Shown: positions 27,150-36,311, counted from the stretch's first letter. The stretch: 64,000 nt of DNA from JALZMG01 sp963739975 (GCA_963739975.1 CAVUCK010000014.1:167791-231790); one strand, 5' to 3'. Numbers and translations: made by a program. Notes: generated by a model not told the origin, from the letters alone.

Positions 27150-28583
27150 GTGAGAGCACCGCGCGGCGCCGTCGCGGTCGCCGCCGGCGGCGTCGGCATC
27201 GGGGCGATCGTCCTCGGGCGCAAGCTCAGCCGTGTCATGTCGTGGCGCTCACGGCGGATGTGGAAGATGACGGCACGCAACGCCACCCGCTACGCGGGTG
27301 CCAAGGCCCGCCGGCTGGTCACGCCGGCCGAGCGACGGGCGGAGCTGGACGCCCAGTTCGCCATCCGCACCGCCGAGGACGTGGCCAAGGAGTTGGGCGA
27401 GATGAAGGGCGTGCTGATGAAGCTCGGCCAGCTCGTCAGCTTCATCGTCGAGGGCCTGCCCGACGAGGCCCAGGCGGCGCTCGCCGCGCTGCAGTCCGAC
27501 GCCGCGCCGATGTCACCGACCCTCGCCGCCGGCGTGGTCGAGGCTGACCTCGGCGCCCCGCCCGAGGCGGTGTTCGCCACCTGGGAGGACCTGCCGATCG
27601 CCGCCGCCAGCATCGGCCAGGTGCACCGGGCGACGACGCGGGAGGGTCGGCCGGTCGCCGTCAAGGTCCAGTTCCCAGGCGTCGCCGAGGCGATCGAGGA
27701 GGATCTCGACGGGGCCGAGGTGATGTACAGCGTCTTCTCCGCCCTGGCCCTCAACGGGCTGGATGCCCGCGGGTTGGTCGACGAGCTGCGGGCCCGGATG
27801 CGCGAGGAGCTCGACTACCGGCTCGAGGCGCGCAACGTGGTCGAGTTCGCCGAGCACTTCGCCGGCCACCCGTGGGTGCGCATCCCCCAGCTGCTCCCGG
27901 CCGTCTCCGGCGAGCGAGTCCTCACCACCGAGTGGATCGACGGCATGACGTGGGACCAGTTCATGGCGACGGCGTCGCACGAGACCAAGCAGCGCGCCGG
28001 CGAGGTGATCTGGCGCTTCGGCCAGCACTCGATCCAGCGCCTCGGCGCCTTCAACGGCGACCCGCACCCGGGCAACTACCGGTTCCACCACGACGGCAGC
28101 GTCACGTTCCTCGACTTCGGACTCGTCAAGCGGTGGGAACACGGAGAGTGGCAACGGCTCGAGCCGAGCCTTGACGCCATCGTCGTGCACCGGGACCCCG
28201 ACCGGCTCGTGGCGGCGATGGAGACGGCCGGGTTCCTGGCCGCCGGGCACGGGCTCGACCCCCAGGCCGTCTTCGACTACGTCTCCAGCCCATACCGGCC
28301 GTACCTGGTCGACGAGTTCACGTTCACCCGGCAGTGGATGGGTGAGACGCTGAGCCGCATCTTCGACCTCAACGGCCCGCACGCCGAGGTGATCGCCAAG
28401 CTCAACATGCCGGCCAGCTTCGTCATCCTCGATCGGGTCGTGTGGGGCGTCAGCGCCATCCTCGGCCGGCTCGAGGTCTCCAACCCGTGGCGAGCGATGC
28501 TCTTGGAGTACCGCGCCGACGGTCCGCCCGCCACCGAGCTCGGCGCCGCCGAGGCGGCATGGCGCGTCAGCGCCCCATCGTGA
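27150..28583 (+). CDS. ABC1/AarF (UbiB-like) atypical protein kinase family
   Basis: This 477-residue protein of the ABC1 kinase-like family starts at GTG 27150. Family hallmarks are the KxGQ motif in LMKLGQLVSF, the Ala-rich loop PIAAASIGQVHRA, VAVKVQFPGV with the ATP-contacting Lys, and FNGDPHPGNYRFHHDG plus FLDFGLVKRW in place of a kinase catalytic loop and DFG. Relatives support quinone or membrane lipid metabolism through an ATPase-like activity. A hydrophobic N-terminal stretch (GAVAVAAGGVGIGAIVLG) may anchor it to the membrane. The epoxide hydrolase gene overlaps its stop. Confidence 0.92.
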   Translation: MRAPRGAVAVAAGGVGIGAIVLGRKLSRVMSWRSRRMWKMTARNATRYAGAKARRLVTPAERRAELDAQFAIRTAEDVAKELGEMKGVLMKLGQLVSFIVEGLPDEAQAALAALQSDAAPMSPTLAAGVVEADLGAPPEAVFATWEDLPIAAASIGQVHRATTREGRPVAVKVQFPGVAEAIEEDLDGAEVMYSVFSALALNGLDARGLVDELRARMREELDYRLEARNVVEFAEHFAGHPWVRIPQLLPAVSGERVLTTEWIDGMTWDQFMATASHETKQRAGEVIWRFGQHSIQRLGAFNGDPHPGNYRFHHDGSVTFLDFGLVKRWEHGEWQRLEPSLDAIVVHRDPDRLVAAMETAGFLAAGHGLDPQAVFDYVSSPYRPYLVDEFTFTRQWMGETLSRIFDLNGPHAEVIAKLNMPASFVILDRVVWGVSAILGRLEVSNPWRAMLLEYRADGPPATELGAAEAAWRVSAPS

Positions 28584-29578
28584 CAGTGCGTCGGGGCCCA
28601 TTCGTGAACGTGACCGCGCAGACCGTGCGGCACGCCGTCAACGGCGTCGAGCTCGACGTCGTCGAGGCCGGCGAGTCGAGTGGCCCTGCCGTCGTCCTGT
28701 GCCACGGCTTCCCCGAGTCCTCCCACTCGTGGCGGCACCAACTGGAACCGTTGGCCGCCGCCGGCTACCACGTGCTGGCGCCCGACCAGCGCGGCTATGC
28801 CCGGTCCAGCGCGCCACGTGACGTCGAGGCGTACGGCATCGACCACCTGTGCGGTGACCTGCTGGGGTTGCTCGACGACACCGGCCACGACGAGGCCGTC
28901 TTCGTCGGCCACGACTGGGGTGCGCTCGTGGCGTGGGACCTGGCCCGGCTGCACCCGGGGCGGGTGCGCGCCGTCGTCAACGCCAGCGTGCCGTACACGC
29001 CGTGGCCGGCGCCGCCGACGGAGCTGATGCGGGCACAGTTCGGGGACGGCTTCTTCTACATCCTCTACTTCCAGCCCGTCGGCCCGGCCGAGGCCGAGCT
29101 GGAGGCCGACGTCGAGCGGACAATGCGGGCGATCCTGTGGGCCGCGTCCGGCGAAGGGTTCCCCGAGCAGCCGCCGGAGCCGCTGCCCGCCGAGGGCCAT
29201 GGCTTCCTCGACGCGATCGCGTCGATCGGACCGGTCCCGGGCGAGCTGCCACCGTGGCTGACCGCCGACGACCTGGCCGCCTACGTCGACGCCTTCGAAG
29301 CGAGCGGCTTCTTCGGTCCCGTCAGCTGGTACCGCAACCTCGACGCCAACCACGCCCGGGTCGACGGCCTGCCGGCGCCGGCGATGCCGGTGTGGTTCAT
29401 CGGCGGGACCCGCGACGCGGTCATCGCGTCGCGGCCGGGCTACGTCGAGTCGATGGAGGCCACGCTGCCGGACTTCCGGGGGGCGACCCTGATCGCCGGC
29501 GCCGGCCACTGGACGCAGCAGGAAGCACCCGAGGAGTTCAACCGGGCGTTGCTGGCGGCGCTGCAGGCGCTCGGTTGA
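28580..29578 (+). CDS. Alpha/beta-hydrolase, soluble epoxide hydrolase family
   Basis: An alpha/beta-hydrolase of about 332 residues: HGFPES (42-47) forms the oxyanion hole, GHDWG carries the nucleophile Asp at about residue 112, and AGAGHW near the C-terminus carries the catalytic His. This nucleophile and the HGFPES motif point to an epoxide hydrolase, which adds water to an epoxide to form a diol. I chose the GTG at 28580, which overlaps the kinase stop as GTGA; an ATG at 28559 is also in frame. Its 3' end overlaps the convergent next gene by 41 bases. Confidence 0.88.
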   Translation: MTVRRGPFVNVTAQTVRHAVNGVELDVVEAGESSGPAVVLCHGFPESSHSWRHQLEPLAAAGYHVLAPDQRGYARSSAPRDVEAYGIDHLCGDLLGLLDDTGHDEAVFVGHDWGALVAWDLARLHPGRVRAVVNASVPYTPWPAPPTELMRAQFGDGFFYILYFQPVGPAEAELEADVERTMRAILWAASGEGFPEQPPEPLPAEGHGFLDAIASIGPVPGELPPWLTADDLAAYVDAFEASGFFGPVSWYRNLDANHARVDGLPAPAMPVWFIGGTRDAVIASRPGYVESMEATLPDFRGATLIAGAGHWTQQEAPEEFNRALLAALQALG

Positions 29579-30263
29579 CCGGCCGCACCATCGGCCGCCG
29601 CCACCCGAGGCCGCCCACCATCCCGGGTGGTGGCCAGTTGCCCTCACGGCTGTAGGCCCACCACTCGAACGGGTTCATGTAGTAGGCGAACGTCTCGGTC
29701 ACCGAGAACAGGGCGGCGGGGCGGGGGCGCCGCACGAGCCACACCACGGCGCCGACCGGCCCCATCACGACCATCCACCCGACGTAGGCCACGGGGTACA
29801 GCGGACCGAACCATCGGGCCTGCCAGACGTGGAGGTCCTCGTGATCCCGGATGAGCTGCTGGCGGCGCGGCGACGTGATGACGTTCGTCCCGGCGTTGTT
29901 GACCGTGTTGGCGAGGGCGATGACGAACCGCCGGCGCAGCCGCAATCCACCGGCGTAGACGTGGCGATCCTGGCGCTCGCTGAGCGCCCGGACGTAGCCG
30001 CCTCGCGCCGTGGTGAACAGCGCGACGACGTGGGCCACGAGCGCCGACACCACCATCGGCGCCGCCCACGTCGAGTCCAGCGCGAACGCGACGACGCCCC
30101 GTCCGGTTCTCCAGCCGTACGTCCGCCGCCAGCCGCCGATGAGTCCGTTCAGCGCGCCGACAATGGCCGCCGGCCAGCCCAGCCCGACGATCGACCACGT
30201 CGCCCCGGCCAGCGCACCGCCAACGGCGGTCGTCACCGCCGTCTCACCGACCTTGGCGATCAC
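29538..30263 (-). CDS. Unknown membrane protein with an HEDLH (HExxH) motif
   Basis: This protein of about 241 residues starts at GTG 30263, overlapping the upstream gene's stop as GTGA. About four hydrophobic segments are visible. Between them lies RDHEDLHVWQARWFGPLYP, in which HEDLH fits the zinc-protease pattern HExxH beside a membrane segment (YPVAYVGWMVVMG). A distant second cluster, ETFAYYMNPFEWWAYSRE, has a Glu that might be a third metal ligand. I do not recognise a named family. A membrane metalloprotease is a guess; the motif may be coincidental. Confidence 0.6.
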   Translation of the reverse strand: MIAKVGETAVTTAVGGALAGATWSIVGLGWPAAIVGALNGLIGGWRRTYGWRTGRGVVAFALDSTWAAPMVVSALVAHVVALFTTARGGYVRALSERQDRHVYAGGLRLRRRFVIALANTVNNAGTNVITSPRRQQLIRDHEDLHVWQARWFGPLYPVAYVGWMVVMGPVGAVVWLVRRPRPAALFSVTETFAYYMNPFEWWAYSREGNWPPPGMVGGLGWRRPMVRPVNRAPAAPPATPG

Positions 30264-31396
30264 GGCACGAGCTTGGTCGCGACGACCGGCACCGCCACCG
30301 CCAGCACGACGGCGATCAACAGCGCCGGCCACGCCAGCCCGCCCACCACCAGCGTGATGGCGACGGCGAGCATGGCAAGGGCGAGCACCACGTCGGTCCG
30401 TCGGAACCGGCGGGCAAGGAGCACGGCGAGCGCCACGACCAACGAGCCGATCAGGACCACCCCCGCCATCTGTCGAAGGTCCGACCCCAGGCCACCGACG
30501 ACGATCGAGACGGCGGTCTGCGCCGCCGGATCGGCGACGAGGTTCGGGGCGGCGTCGACGACGACGTCCACCGCGGCGCGCAGCACCACCATCCCCACGA
30601 CCGCGCCGGCGGCGATCCCGAGCACGGCGCGCCACCGGTCGACGGCCGTGACGATCGTCGCCACGGTCAACACGGCCCCGATCGCCAACGCCAGCCAGAG
30701 CGCGCGATACGCCACGGCGACTGCCTCCTGAGCTCGATGCGTCGCCGCCTGGGCTCGCTTGACGGCGGCGCTCTCGTAGATCGTGAACTGCCCGAGGTCG
30801 TCGGGGAGGTCGATCCCGAACGCCGCCTCGAGGGCGGCGATCTGCGCCGCCGGGTCGCCGTCGGCCGTCAGCGGGGGCACCTGGATCGAGCCGAACAGGC
30901 CGAGGTCCTGCAGCGCATCGAGCCCGCGGCCGGCCAGTGGCAGGAGGTTGATCGTCACCGATCCGTCCTCGACGGTGATCCCGTCGGCCAGCCCATCGCC
31001 TTCGAGCACGCGCACCAGCCGGGCGTCGGCCCCCTGCGCCAGACGGACGATGACCTGCTGCACGGCCGGCTCGGCCAACGCGTCGGCGACCGCCTGCGTC
31101 ACGGCGGATTGCGCTCGGCCGACCGCCACCTCGCCGATCCCTTCGAGCCAATCGGGCAGCACGTTGGTGACGCGCAGGTCGACGTCGAGGGCGTCGAAGG
31201 CCAGGTCGGTGACGGCGACCGCCAGCGCCTGCTGGATCTGCGGCTCGGTGATCACGTCCTCGGCGAGCTCACCGACCCGGTCAGGGTTGGCCAGCGTCGT
31301 GCGCGCCCAGACCCCGACCACGCACAGCAGCAGCACCACGATGACGACGACGCCGAGCGCGGCGGCGACGACCCTGCGGATGCTCCCCCTCTCCAC
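30260..31396 (-). CDS. Unknown multi-helix membrane protein
   Basis: A 378-residue protein with one N-terminal helix (VVVIVVLLLCVVGVW), an extracytoplasmic domain of about 180 residues rich in Asp, Val and Ala, and then five or so C-terminal helices. The N-terminal domain contains DRVGELAEDVITEPQIQ, a pattern I have seen in actinobacterial integral membrane proteins of unknown function. Its stop overlaps the start of the HEDLH protein, so the two are coupled and may form a complex. No catalytic motif is evident. Confidence 0.7.
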   Translation of the reverse strand: MERGSIRRVVAAALGVVVIVVLLLCVVGVWARTTLANPDRVGELAEDVITEPQIQQALAVAVTDLAFDALDVDLRVTNVLPDWLEGIGEVAVGRAQSAVTQAVADALAEPAVQQVIVRLAQGADARLVRVLEGDGLADGITVEDGSVTINLLPLAGRGLDALQDLGLFGSIQVPPLTADGDPAAQIAALEAAFGIDLPDDLGQFTIYESAAVKRAQAATHRAQEAVAVAYRALWLALAIGAVLTVATIVTAVDRWRAVLGIAAGAVVGMVVLRAAVDVVVDAAPNLVADPAAQTAVSIVVGGLGSDLRQMAGVVLIGSLVVALAVLLARRFRRTDVVLALAMLAVAITLVVGGLAWPALLIAVVLAVAVPVVATKLVP

Positions 31397-31437
31397 GATG
31401 CATTCGTAGCCGACCGCTCACGCCGCCGGCGCCACCG

Positions 31438-32277
31438 TCAGCTCTCGCGCAGCTTGGCGAGCAGCCGCAGGATCTCGAGGTACAGCCAAACGATGGTGAC
31501 GAGCAGCCCGACGGCGGCGACCCACTCGTAGTCCTTGGCCATGCCCTCCTTGGCGCCACGCTCGATGAAGTCGAAGTCGAGGGCGAGGTTGAAGGCGGCC
31601 AGCCCGCACACGAACACGCTGAAGAGGATGCCGAACGCGCTCGGATCGCTGATGAAGCTCAGGCCGTTGCCGAACAGGTTGAGCACGAACGACACCAGGT
31701 ACAGCAGCATCACGCCGAGCGTTGCCCCGATGACGATCTTGCGGAAGCGGTTGGTGACCTTGATGATGCGGGTGCGGTAGAGCACGAGCATCACGGTGAA
31801 CACGCATACGGTGGCCAGCGCGGCCTGCACCACGATGCCGCTCCACTGGTTCTCGTAGATCTTGGAGATCGAACCGACGAAGAAGCCCTGGGCCAGGGCG
31901 TAGATCGGTCCGAGGATCTTGGCCAGCCGCGGCCTGAAGTACAGGGCGATGACGGCGACGAACCCGACGATCACGCCGATCATCGCCACCGTCGGGAACT
32001 CGACCTGGCCTTCGGGGGTGGTCTCGGTCGCCATCCAGCCGGCGGCTGCACTGATCAACAGGAGCGTGAAGAGGACCGCCGTCGCGGTGATCGAGCCGTT
32101 GACCGTCATGACGCCGGAGCGCCACGGGCTCACCGGGCCGTCGTCGATGCGGTCGGTCGGTGCGCCGGGAGCGGCCGGCGCGGCCCACACGGCGCCGCCG
32201 GGGCTTGGCGCCACGGGTGCCGCCCAACCGGCTCGATCGGCCTCGAGCTTCTTCTCGTTGAGGAACGGGTTCGGCAT
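31438..32277 (-). CDS. Bax inhibitor-1/YccA family membrane protein
   Basis: The 279-residue protein begins with a polar Pro/Ala-rich arm, then has seven membrane helices with the BI-1/YccA layout. It ends with WVAAVGLLVTIVWLYLEILRLL, in the position where the family closes. Starting at ATG 32277, it has GAAGGAG about nine bases upstream. Actinobacterial members have this longer N-terminal arm. Family members conduct protons or calcium or modulate membrane proteases; the role here is unknown. It is divergent from the sigma factor gene. Confidence 0.9.
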   Translation of the reverse strand: MPNPFLNEKKLEADRAGWAAPVAPSPGGAVWAAPAAPGAPTDRIDDGPVSPWRSGVMTVNGSITATAVLFTLLLISAAAGWMATETTPEGQVEFPTVAMIGVIVGFVAVIALYFRPRLAKILGPIYALAQGFFVGSISKIYENQWSGIVVQAALATVCVFTVMLVLYRTRIIKVTNRFRKIVIGATLGVMLLYLVSFVLNLFGNGLSFISDPSAFGILFSVFVCGLAAFNLALDFDFIERGAKEGMAKDYEWVAAVGLLVTIVWLYLEILRLLAKLRES

Positions 32278-32511
32278 CGGATCGGTCTCCTTCGACCCGG
32301 CGCATGCTGCGCCGCGTCCCGTGAAATCTACCGCCGGGTTCTCACGGCATCGGCGCCGCGCAACGTGATCGCAACGCACGATGGCTCGCTCACACGGATC
32401 TCTCACCGTGATGTCGGTCGGTTCGCACCCGCGCTCAGGTTGGCGGCCTTGACCGCGTCGGTATCGTAGGCCCATCCCCCGCCGGGAACGGGGACATCGC
32501 CCTAGTCGACG

Positions 32512-32531
32512 ACCTGCCCGGAAGGGCAGGT
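32512..32531 (+). promoter_or_regulatory. Hairpin with GGAA loop directly before the sigma factor ribosome binding site
   Basis: ACCTGCCC and GGGCAGGT form a perfect eight-base stem closed by the tetraloop GGAA, a GNRA type. It ends three bases before AAAGGAG, the ribosome binding site of the sigma factor gene at 32548. Such a stem could set mRNA stability or ribosome access. Confidence 0.55.
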
Positions 32532-32547
32532 GCAAAGGAGCCGCCGG

Positions 32548-33486
32548 ATGGCCAAGGATCGCGTCGAACGCGATGACGAGGATCTCGTCCGTCTGTACCT
32601 GACTGACATCGGTCAATACACGCTCCTCACCAAGGATGACGAGGTCCGGCTGGCCAAGGCGATCGAAGCGGGCAAAGAGGCCATCGAGCGCCTCGACGCC
32701 GGCGGCAAGGACGTCACCGCACCCCGCAAGCGGGAGCTGCGGCGCACGGCCCGCCATGGCGAGGAGGCCGAGCGGCAGTTCGTCCAGTCGAACCTGCGCC
32801 TCGTCGTCTCGATCGCCAAGAAGTACCAGGCCTCCGGGCTGCCGCTGCTCGACCTGATCCAGGAGGGCAACCTCGGGCTGATGCACGCCGTCGAGAAGTT
32901 CGACTGGCGCAAGGGCTTCAAGTTCTCGACGTACGCCACGTGGTGGATCCGCCAGGCGATCACGCGCGGCATCGCCAACACGGGCCGCACGATCCGCCTG
33001 CCCGTCCACGCCGGCGACACGCTGGCCCGGCTGCAGAAGGCCCGGTCCCGCCTGGAGCTGAAGTACGGCCGGCCGGCCACGCTCTCCGAGCTGGCCCGCG
33101 AGGTCGAGATGCCCGAGGACAAGGTGACCGAGGCGCTGCGCTTCGCCGCCGAACCTCTGTCCCTGTCCGAGCCGCTGCGCGAGGACGGCGACGCCGAGCT
33201 CGGCGACGTCGTCGAGGACCGCTCCGCCGAGAGCCCCTTCGAGGTCGCCGCCACCGCCCTGCTCCCCGACGAGATCGCCCGGCTGCTGGCACCCCTCGAC
33301 GAGCGGGAGCGAGAGATCCTCAAGCTCCGCTTCGGGCTCGACCGTGGCGAGCCGCGCACGCTGGAAGAGGTCGGCGAGCACTTCAACCTCACGCGCGAGC
33401 GGATCCGCCAGATCGAGGCTCGGGCGATGAGCAAGCTGCGCCACCCGTCGAGCGACACCGGCGCCCGCGACCTCCTCGCCGTCTGA
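32548..33486 (+). CDS. RNA polymerase sigma-70 factor, RpoD-like short form
   Basis: A 312-residue sigma factor. Region 2 is intact: SNLRLVVSIAKKYQASGLP, DLIQEGNLGLMHAVEKFDW and FSTYATWWIRQAITR, the -10 recognition helix. Region 3 follows, and region 4 ends with LEEVGEHFNLTRERIRQIEA, which reads the -35 element. It has region 1.2 (LVRLYLTDIGQYTLL) but no long region 1.1, so it resembles SigB/HrdB-type group 1 or 2 factors rather than full-length RpoD. ATG 32548 follows AAAGGAG. Whether it is the principal sigma factor cannot be decided from one locus. Confidence 0.93.
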   Translation: MAKDRVERDDEDLVRLYLTDIGQYTLLTKDDEVRLAKAIEAGKEAIERLDAGGKDVTAPRKRELRRTARHGEEAERQFVQSNLRLVVSIAKKYQASGLPLLDLIQEGNLGLMHAVEKFDWRKGFKFSTYATWWIRQAITRGIANTGRTIRLPVHAGDTLARLQKARSRLELKYGRPATLSELAREVEMPEDKVTEALRFAAEPLSLSEPLREDGDAELGDVVEDRSAESPFEVAATALLPDEIARLLAPLDEREREILKLRFGLDRGEPRTLEEVGEHFNLTRERIRQIEARAMSKLRHPSSDTGARDLLAV

Positions 33487-33532
33487 GGATTTCCACGCCC
33501 GGGCACGGCGCCAGCCGTGCCACCATCGCCAC

Positions 33533-34759
33533 GTGATCGAGATCCGGACGACGAAGCCCGACGAGTTCCGCACGGCCGCCGGGACGGTCTCGACGGCGCT
33601 CCTGTTCGCACCGCCCGACGACGACAACTGGGCCAAGCAGGCGGCCAGTTGGGACGGCACGGACTCCGTGTCGGCGTGGGACGGCGACCAGTGCGTGGCC
33701 CACGCCAGCGCCTACCCGGTCGAGACCGTCGTGCCGGGAGGTCGTCGACTGGCGACGGCCGCCGTCAGCCGGGTCGGGGTCCTCCCGACGCACCGTCGCC
33801 AGGGGCTGGCCTCCCAGTTGATGCAGCGGCTGCTGCGTGAGTCGGCCGAGCGCGGTCAGGTGCTGGCCAGCCTGCGGGCCAGCGAGGCCGTCATCTACGA
33901 CCGGTTCGGTTTCGGGATCGCTGGGCGAGCCTCGGAGGTCACCGTCGATCCGGCGCTGGCCCGCCCGATCCGGGCCGCCGCCGGCGGCACGTGCCGGCTG
34001 CTCGCGCCGGGCGAGATCGTCGACGTGGTGCGCCCGCTGTACGACCGGTACGCCACCAGGGCGGGCACGATCTCGCGCACGGACGGGATGTGGGGTCGGT
34101 ACTTCCAGGACGCCAGCGCGGCGGGCGGCACCGCCCACTTCGTCGCCGTGCACACGGGAGACGACGGCGACGACGGGTTCGTGCACTACTCGCTCAAGTG
34201 GCGCGAGGAGCAGTACGGGCTGGTCGCCGCAGGCGATGGCGAGGTGTTCGACCTCTACGGCGCCACGCCGGCCGTCGAGCTGGCGCTGTGGGCGTACCTG
34301 TGCGACCTCGACTTGATCCGCCGGTGGTCCGCCAGCGAACGGCCGGTCGACGATCTGGTGCGGTGGGCGGTGCGCGACCCGCGCGCCTACCACGTGCGCA
34401 ACGGGAGCTGGGACGAGCAGTGGCTGCGGCTGATCGACGTGGATGCCGCGCTGCGCGCCCGCACGTATGGCGACGCTCGTGCGTCGGTCACGATCGCCGT
34501 GCGCGACGACCTGTTCGACACGAACGACGGTGTCTGGTCGATCGACCCCGCCGGCGCGGAGCGAGCCGACGGGCTGGCCGCCGCCGACGCCGACCTGGCC
34601 ACGGACGTCACGACGCTGTCGGCCGTCTACCTCGGTGGCACGCCGTGGTGGGCGCTGGCCGACGTCGGGCGCATCGAGGTGCGCACGCCCGAGGCGTTGC
34701 CCAGCGCCGCCGCCCTGTTCGCCACGACCCCCGCCCCCTTCTGCGGCAGCTTCTTTTGA
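33533..34759 (+). CDS. Eis-like GNAT acetyltransferase
   Basis: This 408-residue protein has an N-terminal GNAT domain with the acetyl-CoA loop VSRVGVLPTHRRQGLASQLM, a second degenerate GNAT-like domain and a C-terminal sterol-carrier-like domain. It ends in FCGSFF, with a C-terminal Phe as in Eis proteins. Eis enzymes acetylate amines on aminoglycosides and other polyamines or lysines. The start is GTG 33533, 46 bases behind the sigma factor stop. Substrate and any drug-modifying role are not shown by the sequence. Confidence 0.88.
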   Translation: MIEIRTTKPDEFRTAAGTVSTALLFAPPDDDNWAKQAASWDGTDSVSAWDGDQCVAHASAYPVETVVPGGRRLATAAVSRVGVLPTHRRQGLASQLMQRLLRESAERGQVLASLRASEAVIYDRFGFGIAGRASEVTVDPALARPIRAAAGGTCRLLAPGEIVDVVRPLYDRYATRAGTISRTDGMWGRYFQDASAAGGTAHFVAVHTGDDGDDGFVHYSLKWREEQYGLVAAGDGEVFDLYGATPAVELALWAYLCDLDLIRRWSASERPVDDLVRWAVRDPRAYHVRNGSWDEQWLRLIDVDAALRARTYGDARASVTIAVRDDLFDTNDGVWSIDPAGAERADGLAAADADLATDVTTLSAVYLGGTPWWALADVGRIEVRTPEALPSAAALFATTPAPFCGSFF

Positions 34760-34876
34760 TGGCCGGGCAAGGCCGGCATGGGCTGTCAAGGTCGCTGCGC
34801 CACGAACGCTCGGGAACCATTCCGGTTCTGACGATGACCCGGTATGGGAATCCATACCGATCGCGGCGCGGAATCG

Positions 34877-35764
34877 TCAGTCGGCGGCGGGGAACTCGAC
34901 GGTGACGGTCTGCTCGTCGGCGCCGCGCACCAACGTGATGGCCAGCGAGTCACCCTCCGCGACGCCACCGAGCACGGTGAACAGGTCGTCGGTCCGCACC
35001 AACGCCTGGTCCCCGGCCCGCACGAGGAGGTCGCCCTCCTGGATGCCAGCGGCGGCCGCCGGTGACCCATCGACGACGCCGCGCACGAGCAGGCCATCGC
35101 GCTCGGGGAGGCCGACCGAGCGGCGCAGTCTGGCGGCGACGGCCGGCGGGGCGAGCGCCACGCCGAGCGTGACCCGCTCGAACGTCCGCCCGTCGGTCAT
35201 CGCCGCCACGTGCTGGCGCAGCTCCTCGTCGGCGGCGCGAGCGAGGTAGAAGCCGTGCTCCAGCCGGTGCGTGTTCACGGCGACGACGCGGCCGCTGCGG
35301 TCGAGCACCGGCGCACCGGACGAGCCGGCGGCGCACGGCGCAGTGTGCTCGACGGCACCGGCGATGCGCCGGCCTCGCGGGCCGCGGAAACCGGCGTCGG
35401 ATCTCGTCACCTGCCCCCAGGTCGCCCGCCGCTGACCACGTCCGGCGGTCACGGCGACGACCACGTCCCCAGCCGCCACCGCGTCGTCAGCCCAGGCCAG
35501 CGGGGCCACGTCGCCAGTGTCGACGTCGAGCACGACCAGGTCGCCGTCGACGTCGCTGCCCGTGACCTCGCCCTGGGCCGAACGACCGTCGACGAAGAGC
35601 ACGGCGGTGGTGCGGTCACGCAGGTTGTGGGCGTTGGTCAGCACGCGGTTGGCGGCGACGACGAAGCCCGTGCCACGACCGTGGCGGCCGATGCCCACCA
35701 CCGCGGCCGACGACCGCTCCGTCGCTTCACGCACCACGTCACGCAGGTCGTCGATCGTCGTCAT
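34877..35764 (-). CDS. HtrA-like trypsin-fold serine protease with PDZ domain
   Basis: The protease domain contains VLTNAHNLRD with the catalytic His, SDVDGDLVVLDVD with the Asp and CAAGSSGAPVLDRSG with the Ser. A PDZ domain follows (GLLVRGVVDGSPAAAAGIQ), giving the HtrA/DegP-like order. At 295 residues from ATG 35764, which has GGGAGG seven bases upstream, there is no signal peptide or membrane anchor, so it should act in the cytoplasm or leave by another route. It is divergent from the HxlR regulator, with only 50 bases between the starts. Confidence 0.88.
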   Translation of the reverse strand: MTTIDDLRDVVREATERSSAAVVGIGRHGRGTGFVVAANRVLTNAHNLRDRTTAVLFVDGRSAQGEVTGSDVDGDLVVLDVDTGDVAPLAWADDAVAAGDVVVAVTAGRGQRRATWGQVTRSDAGFRGPRGRRIAGAVEHTAPCAAGSSGAPVLDRSGRVVAVNTHRLEHGFYLARAADEELRQHVAAMTDGRTFERVTLGVALAPPAVAARLRRSVGLPERDGLLVRGVVDGSPAAAAGIQEGDLLVRAGDQALVRTDDLFTVLGGVAEGDSLAITLVRGADEQTVTVEFPAAD

Positions 35765-35776
35765 CGGATGCCTCCC

Positions 35777-35808
35777 AGTCACTACTGAATCGCAAGTGAC
35801 TCTAGACT
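35777..35808. promoter_or_regulatory. Inverted repeat and -10-like element between the divergent protease and HxlR genes
   Basis: AGTCACT at 35777-35783 and AGTGACT at 35795-35801 form an inverted repeat with an 11-base spacer. TAGACT at 35803-35808, six bases before the HxlR ATG, fits a -10 hexamer of a leaderless transcript. The palindrome would cover the region just upstream of it and both divergent promoters, as expected for an autoregulatory operator. Confidence 0.5.
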
Positions 35809-35814
35809 GATCGG

Positions 35815-36231
35815 ATGGTCGTCGACAACTACGGGCTGGACATCGCCACCCAGCGGGTCGGTGACCGCTGGTCGTTGCGGCTGATCGGTGCCCTGCTCGA
35901 GGCCGATCGAACGTTCGGCGAGCTGTCGACCGACGTTGACGGCATCGCCCCGACGATCCTGACGGCGCGACTGAAGGCGATGCAGGCGCAGGGTCTCGTC
36001 GTCGGTGTGCCGTACGAGCGACGGCCGTTGCGGATGCGGTACTCGCTCACCGCCGCCGGCCGCAGCCTGGCCACGGCGCTGGCCACTCTGTCGGCGTGGG
36101 GCGCCGAGCGGGAGGGCCACGGCGTCGGCGCGGTGCATGCCACCTGCGGCGCCGGGCTGGAGACCAAGACCTGGTGCCCGACCTGCGAGCAGATCGTGGA
36201 GGACGACGCCGACGCGCTCATCTGGTGCTGA
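35815..36231 (+). CDS. HxlR-family winged-helix transcriptional regulator with C-terminal zinc-ribbon-like tail
   Basis: The 138-residue protein has the HxlR layout: GDRWSLRLIGALLEADRTF, then ELSTDVDGIAPTILTARLK as the DNA-reading helix-turn-helix, and the wing YERRPLRMRYSLTAAG. The C-terminus carries four Cys (ATCGAGLE, WCPTCEQ, LIWC), which could hold a zinc ion or act as a redox sensor. It probably controls itself and the divergent HtrA-like protease through the inverted repeat between them. The inducing signal is not known. Confidence 0.9.
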   Translation: MVVDNYGLDIATQRVGDRWSLRLIGALLEADRTFGELSTDVDGIAPTILTARLKAMQAQGLVVGVPYERRPLRMRYSLTAAGRSLATALATLSAWGAEREGHGVGAVHATCGAGLETKTWCPTCEQIVEDDADALIWC

Positions 36232-36311
36232 CGCGTTTGTGCATCGACGACCGGCCCGCCGCCGCCGGTTGCGCGAACGTGGTGGTGACGGGCTAAGAAC
36301 GGGCGACCCAG

